Shown: in pieces, positions 22,386 to 33,397 of the stretch
How positions within the stretch are numbered: position 1 is the first letter of the stretch
How the letters are laid out: the number at the start of each line of letters is the position of its first letter
Assembly (NCBI RefSeq): GCF_004379255.2
Contig: NC_056036.1
Location: 37,834,076-37,898,075, forward strand
Direction of reading: 5' to 3'
Length of the DNA: 64,000 bases
Source of the DNA: Salvia splendens
Taxonomy: Eukaryota > Streptophyta > Magnoliopsida > Lamiales > Lamiaceae
Notes under the pieces: model-generated
What the model was told of the DNA's origin: nothing
Seen by the model: the letters and a program-made list of their open reading frames with translations, nothing else
Databases searched by the model: none
Made by a program: the position numbers and the translations under genes

Positions 22386-23357
22386 GAACTCAGGGGTTTT
22401 TTCTTTTTTTATTCTATACTACACTTAACATTCCTCAAGTGTACTGGACTTTTTTTTATTCCGCCTTAGGGAGAGACTCATGACCCTCATGCGTCTCCTT
22501 TTAATGAAACGCATGACAGAGATGCGTCTTTCATAAAGACGTATGAGGAACCTGCGTCGTTAAATTTTAAATTTTTTTTCTTTATTTTTTTAAAGACGCA
22601 TAAGCGTCATGCGTCACAGGCAAAGACGCATAAGCCTCATGCGTCTTTAACTTTTTTATTTTTATTTTTTATTTATTTTATTTTATTTTTATATTTCCCC
22701 AGTTTAGCCATTTCCTTCACATGTATATCCATTTTTCCTTGAGAAACGTGCATAAAAAAATAAAGAGCGTTTCTTCCTTGTCATCTTTCCTCCAAAAATA
22801 TGGCTTTGAAGAGTGCAGACGCATAACTTAAACAACTAAAAACTTTAAAAGCATAACAAATCTAACCAATAAATGTTAGGTAGATGCAGTTTTGACAAAT
22901 TTACCCAATTTTGAAGGTGATTGGCTACCTCACATTTCCAAAAGCCATGTTTTTGGAGGAAAGATGACAAGGAAGAAATGCTCTTTGTTTTTTTCTGCAC
23001 GTTTCCCAAGGAAAATGGATATACATGTGAAGGAAATGGCTAAAATGGGGAAAATAAAAATAAAAATAAAAATAAAAATAAAATAAAATAAAAAATAAAA
23101 ATAAAAATAAAAAAGTTAAAGATGCATGATGCTTATGCGTCTTTGCCGGTGACGCATGACGCTTATGCGTCTTTAAAAAAATAAAGAAAAAAAGTTAAAA
23201 TTTTAACGACGCATGTCCTTCATGCGTCTCTATGAAAGACTCATCTCCGTCATGCGTTTCATTAAAAGGATCTCTCCCAAAGGTGGAATAAAAAAAAAGT
23301 TCAGTACACTTGAGGAATGTTAAATGTAATATAAAATAAAAAAAGAAAAAACCAGGA
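22386..23357. mobile_element. Long foldback element with 9-bp target duplication (MULE-type MITE?)
   Basis: Two arms of about 425 bp (about 22386-22810 and 22933-23357) are inverted copies joined by a ~120-bp loop, covering the AGTGTACTG words, the GACGCAT repeats and the CACATGTATATCCATTTT block. ACTTAGAGG occurs at both outer flanks (22377-22385 and 23358-23366). A 9-bp duplication with long inverted repeats suggests a Mutator-like foldback. The extreme 5-6 bases of the two ends do not pair, so the exact ends are uncertain. A transcript through it would form a long hairpin. Confidence 0.65.
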
Positions 23358-23489
23358 ACTTAGAGGTGCATAAACCCTAAAATCTCCTGCAACAGGCATT
23401 TTCCTATCAGAATTATTGCAACCAAATTTTCGCACGCACAAACCAATTACCTTACAAATGCATCTGATTCGTGGAAACTACAAGGGGCC

Positions 23490-23800
23490 ATGAATGGTTG
23501 CGAAAACTCTGAATTGAACAAATTTCCGTATGCAATGGAAAATCGAAGAACAAGAAGAAGGCGTGAAGAGTTGCGAAATTGAACCAATTTATTTGTACAA
23601 TTGAAATCGAAGAACAAAAACTCTGAATTGAACCGAATTCAATCTACAATTGAAATCGAAGAACAAGAAGACGACGTGAAGAGTTGTGAAATTGAACCAA
23701 TTTTTATCTACAATTGAAATCGAAGAACATAAACTTTGAATTGAACCAATTTTTTTCTGCAACGGAGAATCGAAGAGCTATAAAAAGTAGCGTGAAGAGG
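23490..23800. repeat. Tandem repeat, ~113-bp unit, about three copies
   Basis: Phrases such as GAAGAACAAGAAG..GCGTGAAGAG recur at 23545, 23658 and (diverged) 23772, with ATTGAACCAATTT and TACAATTGAAATCG between them. Located in the right subterminal half of the CACTA element. Confidence 0.75.
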
Positions 23801-24204
23801 AGCAGATTTTATTTCTGATTTGACTAATAAAAAATTATACTACTACTCCTAGTTAAAATTAATTCGTACTAATATTTACTTAATTCGTATTTTGTAATTT
23901 GCTTTTAAAATTAGAGACACTTTTAGCGGTAGTGTCTTAGATGTGGAAACCTTTAACAACGCTTTTTTATATGCGTCTTAAATATGAAATGTTTAACAAT
24001 GCTTTCTTTTTTGCGTCTTAGATATATTAACTTTCAACAACGCTTTTTCTTTGCGTCTTAAAATTTAGTAACTTTTCAAATACTCCAACGCAAATGATTG
24101 CGTCCTTAATAGATAGATTTCTGTAGTGAAACCATCTGTTACGCCTAATCTCATCATCATTGCATGATCCGGAAGAAAACCATCTGTAGTAAAAATTATA
24201 AATC

Positions 24205-24606
24205 AACGTGCACGGACTCGGGCGGGCGGGCGGCGGCGCGCGCGTGTGCGCGCATGTGGGCTCTTTCACCCATCTTGATCCACTATAATTATTAAGTAAC
24301 ATAAAGTCACTTAATTTATACACATTAAAAGATGTGTTAATCCTCCAATGTGGGATAATTAACACTAGTTAATTATTCCCTAAGCTCCAACTCCAAGCTT
24401 TAATTAAAAGCTAATTATGCCCAACTTTAATCCACTATTTCTCACTCACCGGAAATCGGATTTGAGAAAGTGAATATACTACATTTATCTACGTAAAATG
24501 TAGATCGACGCTATGTCATTTAATTTCACAAAATTAAATGTCTCGTCACATTTATTATGTGGTCAAAATCCATTGACCGGGCATATTTATTACCATGATT
24601 TCTACA
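24205..24606 (+). repeat. LTR fragment replacing part of the DC1 exon
   Basis: From the GC-rich CGGGCGGGCGGGCGGC run to TTTCTACA this is nearly identical to the right part of the solo LTR at 41016-41909, including TTCACCCATCTTG, CCAATGTGGGATAATTAACA and TTGACCGGGCATATTTA. The left part of the LTR and several hundred bases of DC1 coding sequence are missing. An LTR insertion followed by deletion is the simplest reading. Confidence 0.8.
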
Positions 24607-25152
24607 TAGCTCACCCACGCCATCATCTCAACTTGGTCGCTCCAGAGATAACGATGACGTATAGCTCTTTTCACAACTGCAGCGCGTGTGGCGGTGATAC
24701 ATTTGCTCAAGCCTACTACCACTGTGATGTCTGCCAAATCAGATTGCATTCTTACTGTGCCATGTTGCCGCCACAAGTGAGTAATCGTAGATGGGATAAG
24801 CACTTGTTGCCGCTAACGTTCAATGCTAGCATTAACCACCCTAGTAGCTTCTACTGCGAAGTCTGTGAAGAAGAGATGAATCCCAGAAGCTGGATGTATC
24901 ATTGTTCAGAATGTGATGTTTCCATCCATCCCATGTGCTTGCCAACAACGTCGGGCAAGTATCGGAACTTCAAGTTTGGACAGCGATATAATGTACGGGC
25001 ACTTCACCACCACCATGTCGCGCGCGCATTAACTAACCAATAGGTTGCGTTGCAGCATCTGTGGAAAAAGAAAGGTACATGGTACTCGTGGATTTCAGTG
25101 TGTTTCACACAAATGTGACTTCTTCATGTGTCCAAACCGCTGTGGTTAAAAT

Positions 25153-25865
25153 GACGAAGTTAATTGAGGATACATGGATGTGGAACATTCCATACTTCAA
25201 CCGCTTGTAATAAGAATTGCATGATACTAGTATTTTTCCCTCTGCTTTGTGTTATATCCATCTTTCTTGTATAATATCCAATATGTAATTTGAAGTTTTA
25301 TTACGAATTAATGTGATTTGCTATAGATATAAAATAAATTAAATTTATAGAATTACAACTGATATGAACATAAGATAACCTTATGTGTCATTACCAATTA
25401 CATAAAATATTCATGATTCTCAAATTTTAGAATATATATTTTTCTTATATAAATCTTAAATCACAATATTGCCACGTGTCAATATCCAAGAGTGTAACAG
25501 AATATTTGAATTTATATGTTTAACAATTATGACCATTACATTACATTACATGTAGTATATTAGTTAGGAAATTTTGAAAAACAAATTTATGATTGTAGCA
25601 TCTTAACATGTCATTGTATACACTCTATGTTTCATAACAGTAGTAGTAATATTTTTCTTTTCATTTTGGTATAGTATTTTACAAAATTAGTAGTACTACA
25701 TTCATTTGGGCAAATTGCCCCACTGTACGCTAACAACATTTCAATCCATTTTTAATCTATCTCTCCTACTTCAATATAATTTTTAATAAAATTATATGCT
25801 GGATTAAACAATACTATTATTATTTTGTTAAATTTCATTGATTTATTTCAATTTCTGATTCCATC
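25153..25865. other. AT-rich spacer between DC1 and subtilase pseudogenes
   Basis: The DC1 pseudogene 3' flank followed by AT-rich DNA. No coding or repeat feature is recognised. Confidence 0.45.
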
Positions 25866-26061
25866 ACTTACCATAGTTCGACCTCAAACTGTGGCGTTTC
25901 GCAAAAAAAATGAAACAAAGAAGTATTTTCATACAATTCGATATGAGGCCGATATAGAGATTCAAAATATAAAAGACGCAGTGATTTGGAGAGATAAAAC
26001 TGGCAAATATAGAGTGAGATACCCGATAATGGTCTGTGCATCATCTGATCATTTTGGCTGA
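25866..26061 (+). pseudogene. Subtilase C-terminal remnant
   Basis: It encodes the end of the fibronectin-III-like domain of a subtilase: VRPQTVAFRKK, then TIRYEADIEIQ, AVIWRDKTGKYRVRYPIM and a stop. It resembles the C-terminus of the pseudogene at 26864-29960 more than that of the intact gene. No catalytic domain lies upstream. A third tandem copy, almost wholly lost. Confidence 0.85.
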
Positions 26062-26520
26062 GCTGTTTGAGTATAACTTGAAATAAAAATATTTCATTAC
26101 TTTGATGATTTTATTTTGATATCACACAATAGCGGATTAGCAGTAGGCCTAAGAGAGTAATACGTTACTATATGTTGTAATGATTTTGAATATCAAGGCA
26201 TCACAATTTGACCATCTTATACACCAGTAATCAAATCCCAAGTTTTTACTATTTATTTTTACAAAACACCCAACCACTTACGTGTACTACGTAATTCACA
26301 TCCCACTCCATATTCATTGGTTTGAAAGTTGTAAACTCTAAAATGATCGAGCTGGTAAAAAAAAGTACTAGTTGATTTATTAAGGTCAGAGGCGGCTTCT
26401 CGATGCTGGCCTCAATAAATACCAAACAGTTCCACCACAATTTGTCATAATTTGAAAAAAATTCTCTCTGAAAGGAAAGGCATGGGTCCATCGACTTTAA
26501 ATTCCATTTAGATAATAAGC

Positions 26521-26828
26521 CTGCCCTGCCAAGTGGGTGTCTGGATAGGCTACTACTATTTTAAAGATCACATTCACAAGCCTATCTCATTTTTTCTTAA
26601 TTTTACTTAACTCACTAGATAACACTTCCATAATTCTAGTGCCAAAAGCGAGTAATTCTTATGGCTATTTGTTATGTGTAGCAGATACATAATAACTGAG
26701 CAAAAAGAAGAAAAATAAAAAGCCGCCAGCCAGCCCTGCCATTGCCAAGTTGGGGTTTGGAATTGGATAGGCTACTATTATAAAAGATCATATTTATATC
26801 TTATTTTAGTTCAATAGCACACACTAGT
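26521..26828 (+). repeat. Duplicated promoter segment upstream of the second subtilase
   Basis: Segments 26521-26619 and 26735-26828 share CTGCC..GCCAAGT, TGGATAGGCTACTA, an AAAGATCA block and ACTAG in the same order and spacing. The downstream copy holds the TATA-like ATTATAAAAGATC. This is a local tandem duplication of the core promoter. Confidence 0.6.
26777..26785 (+). promoter_or_regulatory. TATA-like box of the subtilase pseudogene
   Basis: An ATTATAAAA-type box about 80 bp upstream of the ATG at 26864. The gene is dead, so this is a relic. Confidence 0.4.
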
Positions 26829-26863
26829 ATTTCAGTTTGACAGATATACTAATCACATTCCGA

Positions 26864-29800
26864 ATGGAGCTTCATACTGCAACAATGGCTCTGTTTCTGC
26901 TGCTGCTGCTATGCTTTTTCTTGGCTAATGCAGCTTTATCACATAAAAAATCCACCTACATTGTCCACATGGATAAAACCTCCATGCCCAAACCATTTTT
27001 GGTATTGCTCTCCTCTCAAATCTACCTCACATGGAAACGACCACGCTTTCCATGGATTCAGCGTCTCCATCTCCCAACCTGAGCTCCAATCACTAAAGCA
27101 CTCCCCAGGATTGGTGTCGGCTTACCCCGACTCCGCTGTCACCCTGGACACCACCCACACCCCTGACTTTCTCTCCCTCAACTCAGCATCCGGTCTCTGG
27201 CCACTATCGACTCCGGAATCTTGCCCGAGAGCCCCAGCTTCAGCGATCGCGGGATAACCACTCAAGTCCCTGCTAAATGGAAGGGAATCTGCGACGGCGG
27301 TGTAGGATTCAATTCGTCGCTATGCAACAACAAAATCATCGGAGCTAGATACTTCAATCAAGGCTGGAAAGTGTCGGGCACCTTTGAGGTGCCCGACACT
27401 GCAAGGGACGACGACGGCCACGGCAGCCACGTCTCCTCCATTGCAGCTGGAAACTTCGTGGAGGGCGCCTCCTTCTTAGGGTATGCCCCTGGGACCGCGG
27501 GCCAGGCTGGCTGTGTACAAGGGCGGCAGCAGAGTCTCGTCGGATGTACTCGCAGCGATGGACCAGGCTGTGGCGGATGGAGTCGATATACTTTCCATTT
27601 CTTTGGGTGTTCTAGAAATTAATTTGTATGAGAGCCCTCTTTCAATAGCTAGCTTCGGAGCAAGGGAGAAGGGAATCATGATTTGTACATCGGCTGGAAA
27701 TCGAGGCCAGGGTTCTCGGACGATCCGATCGGGAATCCCCTGGGCGGTGATCATTGCATCGGGCACCGTTGATCGTTGGTTCGCCGGAAATTTGACTATA
27801 GGAATGGGAAAACGATCACCAGATGGACCACATTTCCGGCTAGGGCGATAGTCCGGAACCTGCTTCTCGTGTACAACCAGAGCTTTTTCGGTTGCGCTGC
27901 CGCTGAGCTAGCGGAGGCACCGGAAAGTAGCATCATTGTCTGCAACATCACCGTCGGAGACACAGATTTCGATCCCGTTATGGAAGACTTAGAGCATCTG
28001 CAACGGTGGACGGACGGCGTCCATCCGTGCCAGAGGCACGGAAGAGTTCGTCCGCCGCTGCGCTCGCGCCGTTGGCATAACGCAGCTCGATGCATCGAGC
28101 ACGTCCGTGCCAGTGAGCAAGTGACGTGACGTGCTGCGATTGGGCAACGGCATAGCCGTTGCCTTTGATTTTTTTTTAAAAAATCAGTTTTTAATTAAAA
28201 AAAATGATTAAAAATAAAAAAAATATTTTTCCACTTCCCAAAAAATATATCCGTTTTTTACCGTTTTCTACCACTTTTTATTTATTTTTTATTTTTTCCC
28301 CCAAAAATACACATTTTCATCTATAAATATCGCCACTTTGACACCCAAAAATTCACACCACATTCTCTCATTTCCATTCTCATCTACATTATCTCATTTT
28401 CATTCTCATCTACATTCTCTCATCTCTATTTCTTCCACACATACAACATAACAATGTCTGGTCAAGGCGATCATCCCCACCAACTCGTTGTGGACCCTTT
28501 TGGCCCAACTCAATATGACCGATAGGTCAACTATGACCCCCTCGCAACTTCAATCGCACGAGACCATGATATTGGGCCTCCAAAACAATTGGGGTTTAGT
28601 GCCGCCGGATGAGTAGTCTTCCACGTGGATATTTTTAGCTTTAATTATGTAATTTTTAATTTTTAGTATTTTAATTATGTAATTTTTAATTTTTAGGATT
28701 ATAATTATGTAATTTTTATTTTTTTAGGATTTAATTATGTCTTTTTTTATTTTATTTGTAATTTGTAATATTATTTCAGTTTTTTAATGAATTTTAATGT
28801 TATGGAAATGTTTTTATTTAAAATGAATTGTGTTCGTCCTTGCGGAAGAGCACAACTGTGGGTGTTGTACTCTTGCCTAAGAGCAGACAGGAATAGTGGC
28901 GCCAGGCCCACAACCGTGCTCGTTGGCAAGAGCACGGTCGTGGGTACTCTTATCCGATTCCAATGTGAAAGCGGCTATAGTGATAACGGAAGACACATCC
29001 ATTTTTCGATTCAACGCGTTTCCTCACCCTGGAGTCGTGATCACGGCTGTGCAAGGATGACAAGTGGCGGATTACGCGCTGAGCAGCGCCACCCCGACTC
29101 GAGCATCGATTTCAAACAAACCATTCTCGGGAAAGAGCCAAGAGCCGCGCCAGCTCTCTCAAGTGACTCGTCGAGATGCCCGGGGGCTAAACTACGAGGG
29201 CATCCTGAAGCCCGACTTGATGGCGCCGGGAGTATTGATCTTAGCAGCCTTTCATCCTCAGCTTATGGCTGCAAGTATCGGTAGAAATATCGACCTCGCA
29301 ACCGACTACAACCTCCTGGCGGGCCCGCATATCTCAGGGGTCGTGGCGGTTCTTAAAGCCGCGCACCCTGAGTGGAGCCCCGCAATGATACAATCCGCTA
29401 TGATGACCACATCCAATCCTCTGGATAACACCAACCAGCCCATTCGGGCACATGATGGCTCGGTCGCCACACCGTTTGGCATCGGGTTGGGTCATGTTGA
29501 CCTGGGCCTTGTTTATGGCGCTTCCTTGCAAGACCTTGTGAATCTTGTCTGTTCCATGAACTTCACTCGCAATCAGACTCAGACGATCATAAGGTCAAGC
29601 AACAATTGTTCGAATCCATCCTCGGACCTCAATTATCCATCGTTTGTGGCTCTGATTCGTGCAGCGGAGATCGGGAGAACGTTAACTCGGAGGTTCCGTA
29701 GAAGCGTGACAAATGTAGGCGATGCGGCCACATATAGAGTTATGGTGGAGGCGCCGGTGAACACAACAGTCGTAGTTCGGCCTCAAACTTTGGTGTTTAA

Positions 29801-29960
29801 GAAGAAATACGAGACCACTAGCTATTCTCTCACGATTCAATACAATGCTGACATAAGGATTCAACATAGGGAAGGTGCAGTGATTTGGATCGACCAAGCT
29901 GGCAAGTACCGAGTGAGAAGTCCGATTATGGTAGCTGCCGCCGCCGACAACTTCGAATAA
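26864..29960 (+). pseudogene. Second SBT1.9/SBT3-like subtilase, interrupted, catalytic Ser lost
   Basis: It begins with a signal peptide (MELHTATMALFLLLLL) and STYIVHMDKTSMPKPF, then loses about 30 codons of the propeptide with a frameshift near 26995. The Asp region (IDSGILPES), His region (DDDGHGSHV) and oxyanion region (SAGNRGQG) can be read across several frames (breaks near 27200, 27500 and 27810). A 958-bp transposon splits the PA domain at 27992-28949. An in-frame TGA follows VITAVQG near 29060, with further shifts near 29110 and 29160. The codons for the catalytic serine motif SGTSMA are deleted (ATDYNLL runs straight into AGPHISG, about 29320). The C-terminal domain from about 29180 is otherwise open to 29960. 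Definitely non-functional. Confidence 0.95.
27992..28949 (+). mobile_element. Internally deleted Harbinger ORF1-type element in the subtilase
   Basis: Bounded by TTA at 27989-27991 and 28950-28952. Deleting it plus one TTA rejoins the subtilase codons exactly (MEDL followed by SDSNVKAA). The left end GAGCATCTGCAACGG resembles the element at 14682-17008, and both share GGACGGACGGCGTCC and CTCGATGCATCGAGCACGTC near the left end. Inside, an ORF1 start (MSGQGDHP, 28454) is fused directly to the ORF1 C-terminal block (CAACTCGTTGTGGACC, M.PSQLQSHETMILGLQ), so most of ORF1 is deleted. Non-autonomous, 958 bp. Confidence 0.88.
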
Positions 29961-30224
29961 TGTGACAATAATTACAAGTCCAATCATCGTCTATTTTAAT
30001 CAGTAATGATTTTATAAAATATTAAAATAATTCAGAGCAAGATACATGAAATATCCCCAAAAATGAAAGCTTTGTATCTAATTTTCTCTTGCACGAGAAA
30101 TTCCAGTAAATATCGGTCTTTCTAAAGTTCAATAGTTTTCTTTTAAGTGATGAGAAATGTTTTTACCAAATAAATTGCATTTCATTATGTGCAAAACTAA
30201 TTCGGGCTTCTTTTACTAATTTGT

Positions 30225-30242
30225 AGCCCATCAAAAAGCCCA
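30225..30242 (+). promoter_or_regulatory. Paired AGCCCA (site II-like) motifs
   Basis: AGCCCA occurs at 30225-30230 and again at 30237-30242. Such motifs, bound by TCP factors, are common in plant promoters of ribosome and growth genes. Their position before a BRX1-like gene fits, but function is inferred. Confidence 0.45.
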
Positions 30243-30300
30243 AACCAAGGCATAAACTCGCATCGCACAAATTGGCAAAATCCCTCTTTCCTAACAGGGT

Positions 30301-30309
30301 TTAGGGTTT
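30301..30309 (+). promoter_or_regulatory. Telo-box in the BRX1-like promoter
   Basis: TTAGGGTTT lies within AGGGTTTAGGGTTTA, about 100 bp before the ATG. Telo-boxes (AAACCCTAA) are typical of plant translation and ribosome-biogenesis genes and work with site II motifs. Confidence 0.6.
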
Positions 30310-30406
30310 AACCTCTGTTGCATTCATCTCCTTCAATCTCTAGCGGTTTTGGCATCTGAAATTTCGCAATATTTGTGCTTACTTCTCAGAGTTCAATTAA
30401 GCCGGA

Positions 30407-32632
30407 ATGGCGAAGAAGCGAAAGCACAGCGAAACCAAGGTGGCAGAGAATGAGAACAAGGAAGAAACCGCGCCGGAAAGGCCGGAAAGAACTCTTTTCG
30501 GATTTAAAACCAGTCCTGAAGATGTAAAGGAGAATGATTCTACCCTTTTTTTCCGGAACAAAGAGAAAGTTTTGGTTACTTGTTCTCGCCGCATTAGTTT
30601 CAGGTTTAGTTCCTATAATTATATGTAGTATTTGATGATTTGAGCTTGCTAGGTTTTGGCGTTAGACCTGCAAATTGAGTTCACACCATGTTTCTATTTG
30701 ATTGCTCTTTTTATTGGAAATGTTGAATGTGCGGTTTCTCTTTTAGGTATAGGCAGTTATTCAGCTGGCCAGTATTATATTTCTATTTTATTAATCTTTT
30801 TTTATTGGATTTTTGAATGGGTTATTTTAGATATTGGAGTTTATTCAGTTGGCCAGTTATTCCTGTGTTATGTTTGCATATTTGATTACTGTTTTTTATT
30901 GGAAATGTTAGTGAGGGATTTTAGGCATTGGCGTTTATTCAGTTGCTCGGTGTGTTATGTTTATATTGGATTACTCTTTTTATTGGATTAGTTGATGTGT
31001 GATTTTAGGTATCGGCATTTGATGTTGAACTTGGTTGATTTATTGCCTCATTGTAAGAAAGATAACAAGGTCGAGTCCAAGGGGAGCAAAGGCACAGATC
31101 TGAATGAGCTTGTCGAGCTCAGGAGCTGCTCGTCATGCTTCTTTTTTGAGGTACTATGAGTTTCACAACTTATCTTGAGATAGTTTTTGATAGAAACATC
31201 AATGGTTATATAACAGCAATGCTTGCTCTCTGCAGTGCAGGAAAGGTAAAGATCTCTACTTATGGATGGCTAAGTGCCCCAATGGTCCCTCTGTCAAGTT
31301 TTTGGTTAATGCAGGTATGGCTAGCTATAGTTGTTGCGATTTTTAGACATTCAACCCTCCCAATGCCCCATAATCCTTTACTCTGCCTTTTAGATTGGTT
31401 AAAATTATGTTTATTGTGTGTCTATGTCTGAAGTGCATACAATGGAGGAACTGAAACTTACTGGAAATCATCTCAAGGGTTCGCGTCCTATCCTCACTTT
31501 TTCGGCCAACTTCGATAAAAGCCCTCATTGGAAGCTTTTAAAGGAGATGATTACTCAGGTACGACTTGTTTATGCATGAGTTTTTTTCATTTTCTTTTTA
31601 ATAGATAATGTAGAATTATACATGGCATCAGAAAACTAGCTTAGCTTATCTTGGTTGGTATTTTTCAAATTGTTAAGAAAATAGTCTAATTACACAATGT
31701 ATATTCATTACTTTAAGGAGCTTTGAATTTTCTACCACTAGAGTTTCCTGAAATGTCATAATTGAAACATCTTGCCTATTCCATGTGTTTATTGCTTTTT
31801 GCTCTCATGAGTGTCTTACCATCTTTATATATTGATTTATGGTTTCAAATTTCTGTACTTCTGTTATTCAGATATTTGCCATACCAAAGGATCATAGGAA
31901 ATCTAAGCCATACCATGACCATGTATATGTCTTCTCAATTGCCGATGACCACATATGGTTCCGTAATTACCAGGTTTGTCATGTTTCTTTAAGTTAAATA
32001 ATTGGATTTTAATAATATCAAAATGCTAAGCATAGAGCACTGAAGAGGCTAGCTGTGACTAGCTACAACTATGTTAGTGCAGCAAATCTACTTGGTTATT
32101 AGTTTTTCTCCATGAGAAGAATTTATCTTAGTATCTTCATTTTTGTGAAGCAGATATCAACTGACCATACTGGTACAGCACAAAAGTTAGGCCGTGGAGA
32201 CTTGGAAAATATGACGTTGATTGAGGTTTGTGAAGATACACCACATCTATACACCTAATGTTTACATTCAAAATGTTTGTGTTAACATATTTCTTGTGAA
32301 GGTTGGTCCAAGGTTCTGCTTAAACCCAATCAAGATATTTAGTGGGAGCTTTGGCGGCCCAACATTGTACGAGAATCCTTTCTACGTTTCACCCAACACG
32401 GTTAGTTCTTGTAGTATTTCTTCATGGTTCTGCCAAAATTCATTGCATGGTTCTGTTGAATGAAACCTTATAATTTATCCTTTCCCTATACTGTCCCCAG
32501 ATACGCTCTATGGAGAAAAGGCAGAAGGCTGGGAAATATGCAAAGAAGGTTAAAGCCAAGACCAGGAAGAAGATGCATGAGCTGGAAAATCCCCTCGAAG
32601 TCGATGAGTTTGCTGATATGTGGAAGGAGTGA
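30407..32632 (+). CDS. BRX1: Ribosome biogenesis protein BRX1 homologue, eight exons
   Basis: Exons by splice sites and protein match: 30407-30603, 31009-31150, 31236-31314, 31434-31558, 31872-31973, 32154-32225, 32302-32400 and 32501-32632 (948 nt, 315 residues). All introns are GT-AG. The basic N-terminus (MAKKRKHSE) is followed by FRNKEKVLVTCSRR, where the Brix domain starts (about residue 55), then NELVELRSC, KDLYLWMAKCPNGPSVKF, LTGNHLKGSRP, PYHDHVYVFSIADDHIWFRNYQ, VGPRFCLNPIKIF.GSFGG and a basic C-terminal KVKAKTRKKMHEL. Family knowledge: BRX1 is a nucleolar factor for 60S subunit assembly. Length and motifs agree with Arabidopsis homologues. No lesion is seen. It is the only clear housekeeping gene in the window. 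Confidence 0.96.
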
Positions 32633-33397
32633 GGTTATAATAACTTTGGTATGTCTTTTTATTTGCTTCTAGTTCCTACAGTGAAAAACGCGTTTGATTA
32701 TCTAGTTGTTTTTTTGTTGCAGTGATCATCGAATCATCATGTTCAAATATGTATCCTCTCTTGAATTGTGTTTTATTCATATAAACTGTATTTGTTCTGC
32801 GCTCAACCATCTTCCTGCACATACATGGAAATAAAAGACTTATTCGCTCTGCTTGGAGATTTTTGAAGATAATATATTTCATTCATATACTTATATTCAT
32901 TGATCATCGAATCATCATGTTCAAATAAGTAAAACGATTGTTGCATTTTATTTAAGTTATGCCCATAAATTTATAGCTAATCAAAACAGTTTCTTTTCAA
33001 TATTTATTCGTTGCCCACATTTGAATTTTTTTTTAATTGGGGGTTGAAACTCTAGATCTCCACTAAATACTATAGTAAATTAATCGACCTAAATGGCATA
33101 ATTGGTAAATTATAAAAATAGATGAAGCCATGAAGGCGATAATTAAAGATATTCTTAGGCAAAAACAATTTCTTTTGGATATATTCTTCGATCACATGTG
33201 AGGTTTGTAATATTCTAGCTTGTGGAGTTAATTCGAACATATATAAAATAAAGTGCTGGTAAGTGAAAACTTATAAACAAGACAAGTATCAAGTAGCATA
33301 CTAATCACACTTGAACTTGATGCAATATATAGAGAGGTCGAGATCTTAATTCATCATATCAAATCAAATCAAATCAAATTTTGTTAAGAGAGAAAAT
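32633..33397. other. Spacer between BRX1-like and DC1 genes
   Basis: BRX1 3' UTR and AT-rich DNA. A duplicated phrase (TGATCATCGAATCATCATGTTCAAATA at about 32723 and 32901) marks a small local repeat. A TATA-like AATATATAGAG at 33323-33333 precedes the DC1 gene by about 65 bp. Confidence 0.5.
33323..33333 (+). promoter_or_regulatory. TATA box of the intact DC1 gene
   Basis: AATATATAGAG, 65-75 bp before the ATG at 33398. Confidence 0.5.

Larger units (their letters stand above)
18201..24128. mobile_element. CACTA (En/Spm-type) element, non-autonomous
   Basis: It starts CACTACAAGAAAA and ends TTTCTGTAGTG, complementary CACTA-type termini, with AAA duplicated at both flanks (18198-18200 and 24129-24131). 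Removing it restores continuity with the DC1 coding sequence. Both subterminal zones hold many copies of ACGCTTTT / GCGTCTTA words, as expected for CACTA transposase-binding repeats. No CACTA transposase or TNP2-like frame is present. Nested inside are a PIF/Harbinger element (19850-21714), a long foldback (22386-23357) and 113-bp tandem repeats (23490-23800). A second CACTA-like terminus (CACTACATAAAAAACGG) lies at 18434. The remaining interior has no supported gene. Confidence 0.88.
17101..25152 (+). pseudogene. DC1-domain zinc-finger protein gene, interrupted and decayed
   Basis: This is a paralogue of the intact DC1 gene at 33398-35340 with the same two-exon plan. Exon 1 starts at 17101 (MNEKEKEEVVLDHSAHVHP) and ends at 17842 before GTAAGA, with a frameshift near 17395. 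Exon 2 starts at 18049 after CCCTAG, soon meets a stop (about 18139), and is cut at 18200 by a 5.9-kb CACTA element. It resumes at 24129-24204. An LTR-like segment (24205-24606) then replaces several hundred bases of coding sequence. The last DC1 units follow (24607-25043), with a final frameshift before the CGKRKVHGTRGFQC block. DC1 proteins are plant Cys/His-rich zinc-binding proteins of mostly unknown role. This copy cannot be functional. Confidence 0.9.
29961..30406. other. Intergenic region and 5' leader of the BRX1-like gene
   Basis: The subtilase 3' flank, then the BRX1-like promoter. The last ~180 bp hold the site-II-like and telo-box elements listed separately. No additional gene. 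Confidence 0.5.

Noticed and set aside
30656..30991. 111-codon hydrophobic frame in BRX1 intron 1
   Set aside because: T-rich intron with internal repeats; no conserved membrane protein, and it lies between well-supported BRX1 exons.
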